The position numbers and the translations under genes are program-made. A model generated the notes under the pieces. The model worked only from the letters and a program-made list of their open reading frames with translations. It was not told where the DNA came from and made no database searches. Positions 62,501 to 64,000 of a stretch of DNA of 64,000 nt are shown piece by piece (within the stretch, counting starts at the first letter, position 1; each line of letters begins with the position of its first letter). The stretch covers positions 632,439-696,438 of the forward strand of contig NW_017802836.1 in the NCBI RefSeq assembly GCF_001625305.1, written 5' to 3'. Origin of the DNA: Branchiostoma belcheri. Its lineage: Eukaryota; Chordata; Leptocardii; Amphioxiformes; Branchiostomatidae.

Positions 62501-64000
62501 CTTCACACTGCACCTCCAGGCAGCCCTATGCAGTGGGTTAACACCGGCAAGGCCACACTCACTAATGTCTTTCTTCAAACATTCTATCCAGGTCTTTTTC
62601 GGTCTTCAGTTCAATGATGTTACTGATACAGCCACTGGCACGCTTAATGTGCCCATACCATTGTAGTCGGCGGTTAGGTGCAACCTTTTCCATGAAGACT
62701 TATGGGACAAAGATTAAGACAACCACAGATATTTGACTTCTGCCTCTTGTCTGGCCCTATTTTTCACAATCAATGCCACAAAACATTTATAGTATAAAAA
62801 CTTCCTCTTTCAGATTCCAGTAAGAAGCTGAAGGATGTATTAGACGAGTTCCATGGTGCAGATCACAGCTACAACCCAGAGGAGGTAAACAACAAAATCG
62901 TTCTCTAACCGTTTTCTCAATAATGTCTCGCTGTGACTGAGTGCAGGATTTGACGGTGGTCCGGCTTTTTGCTTTAAGTCCTGAAGTAATTGTAGTGTGA
63001 GGTTAGATCAATGGTCACAATGTTTTGAGTTTTTGTGGATGTGATTTATGAAAGGCCTGAAGTGCATACTTCGTAACATAAGCAAGGTTTTATAACATTT
63101 ACCTGTACCTGTACTGTAGCATTTCTGGGTGAACCAGCTGCAGTACATTTTGCTTTCAACAGGAGGCATTTTAAATCAACATTTTCATCAAAATAAGAAC
63201 AAAAATGTCACAAAATTGTTATGCTTTAAGTTATTTTGTAGATGCATGTAAGTCCCTTGTCCCCAACATCTTTGCCTCAAGTTATGTGTACATTTCATTG
63301 CATTACAAATTGTATCATATGATGATAAATTGAATATTGCTCTTTGCATAATTTTTTGTTTAGGTGGACAAATTTCCCCATTATAGTTTCCCATGCATAC
63401 AATTTGGTCATCAGTTTGTGACCCATTGCATTAGCATCTGGTCCCCATATCCAATGTACTGTGTCCTGCTACATACATTGTACATGTACATGCACAGGTT
63501 CAACGTTCAATTAAAACTGGTCATTGAAAATTAGTAACATTGTCACATAAATGAACAGCAGTGTATCTCAGCATACTGTAAAAACAATTGTATCTTTAAT
63601 ATTTGAAAAGAATAGTGTATACTAGTACTTAACTGTCTTAATACTTAACTGTCTTAAGAAGCCAGAAGAGGTTGAACCTGCACATACATGTAGTAGTTCA
63701 CATTATTCTTAGAGTTTATAGACTGAATCAGATGTTAGTAAAAATATCACAATTCATTCTAATACCACTGTTACACACTATAATAGTAATTTCTGTTACC
63801 TCTAAATCTGCTTTATCTCCATGACCTGTACTTAGCTTATAAGGTCATACAATTAAGGTCTTTCAGTTTATCATGTACATGTACATGTACATTCCAGACT
63901 GTAGACTATGAAGGGTTCCAGAGGTTTATGGGAATGTATCTGGAGGCTGACGTAGGGGAGGACCTGTGTCGCCACCTGTTCCAGTCCTTCCAGAAGAAAC
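59584..64000 (+). CDS. DGKB: Type I diacylglycerol kinase, N-terminal exons (runs off window)
   Basis: Exons 59584-59647, 62814-62884 and 63898-64000 (partial); phases 1/0 agree. The product starts MSFQWETLSPAEFHQLQEYT, then YSSKKLKDVLDEFHG, DHSYNPEE and TVDYEGFQRFMGMYLEADVG. This is the recoverin-homology N-terminal domain that precedes the EF hands in DGK alpha, beta and gamma. The KKLKDVLxEFHG and YNPE segments are closer to DGK beta/gamma than alpha, so I call it the DGKA/B/G-type pro-ortholog. Known role: calcium-regulated kinase turning diacylglycerol into phosphatidic acid at membranes. The ATG has a purine at -3 (ATCATG). EF hands, C1 domains and catalytic domain lie beyond the window. 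Confidence 0.88.
60267..60945. repeat. Degenerate long-period tandem repeat in DGK intron 1
   Basis: Four units, each with TTTTAGATTA...GAAATGCAAAAGTC and GTCTAAAAATAGCTGA. Unit starts at about 60267, 60466, 60598 and 60770 (spacing 132-199). Diverged, no ORF. Confidence 0.8.
61321..61529. mobile_element. Long hairpin element (arms ~90 bp)
   Basis: CTCTCCAAGCAGAGGTTTGG through GTTTCTCTTTTGCACTGGAA on the left is mirrored by TTCCAGTGCAAAAGAGAAAC through CCAAACCTCTGCTTGGAGAG on the right, nearly perfectly. GAGGTACAAAAAT and GAGTACAAAAATG stand near the two ends. A decayed relative is at about 19240-19380. Confidence 0.85.
61700..61915. mobile_element. Decayed relative of the 9344-9590 MITE
   Basis: Shares TTTACAAATGTTGTGTAGGA, AATGCAATGTTGACTAAACA and TCCAACAGAAGCCGTG-type sequence with 13118-13365 and 42164-42461. 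No intact TIR. Confidence 0.6.
62444..62690 (-). pseudogene. LINE ORF2 C-terminal fragment with frameshift
   Basis: The minus strand reads RWYGHIKRASGCISNIIELK in one frame, then in another CLKKDISECGLAGVNPLHRAA and WRCSV. The WYGH...kkDi...GL....hRaaWR pattern is typical of LINE C-termini. A frameshift separates the two parts. Confidence 0.65.

Overview
The window looks like nuclear DNA from a cephalochordate (amphioxus-type) genome. The genes are intron-rich and encode clearly deuterostome-like proteins: one ETV1/4/5-type ETS factor, COX11, CUL1 and a type I diacylglycerol kinase. The introns are packed with tRNA-headed SINEs, LINE fragments and many short inverted-repeat DNA transposons. 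There is no prokaryotic operon, CRISPR array or rRNA. The species call is an inference. Most exon borders below were placed by hand from GT/AG sites plus conserved reading phase. In COX11, CUL1, the main ETV set and the DGK exons, every junction keeps frame.

Layout. 1-4328 (+): the 3' part of an unrecognised single-pass membrane protein gene. 5294-24210 (-): the ETV1/4/5 ortholog (12 core coding exons, 7127-22870, plus three candidate upstream coding exons). These two genes end tail to tail, with poly(A) signals about 50 bp apart. 25535-28306 (+): COX11, divergent from ETV. 28751-31080 (-): a membrane-anchored EGF-repeat protein gene, 5' end not found. 32293-35335 (-): a CDP-alcohol phosphatidyltransferase of the phosphatidylinositol synthase type. 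38436-51673 (-): complete CUL1 coding sequence in 19 exons (771 aa). 53662-55330 (-): a 5'-truncated non-LTR retrotransposon with an intact reverse transcriptase ORF. 59584-64000 (+): the first three exons of a type I diacylglycerol kinase, running off the window. The genes have unrelated housekeeping or signalling roles and do not form one pathway.

The most unusual structure is repeated tandem duplication of exon 3' ends together with their splice donors. In CUL1, the last ~60 nt of exon 7 plus its donor is present eight times in a row. Some spacers also carry an in-frame acceptor behind a perfect TACTAAC, so they could form a string of 69-nt phase-0 mini-exons. Smaller versions lie at CUL1 exon 18, possibly CUL1 exon 11, and the first gene. 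A duplicated EGF exon nearby has lost its GT donor (now TT).

Mobile elements are well preserved. Several have TIRs and exact or near-exact 8-bp target duplications (2727-3310, 9344-9590, 34529-34930, 42164-42461). Two SINE families share an internal block. A 43-N assembly gap sits exactly at the centre of a 42-bp perfect palindrome.
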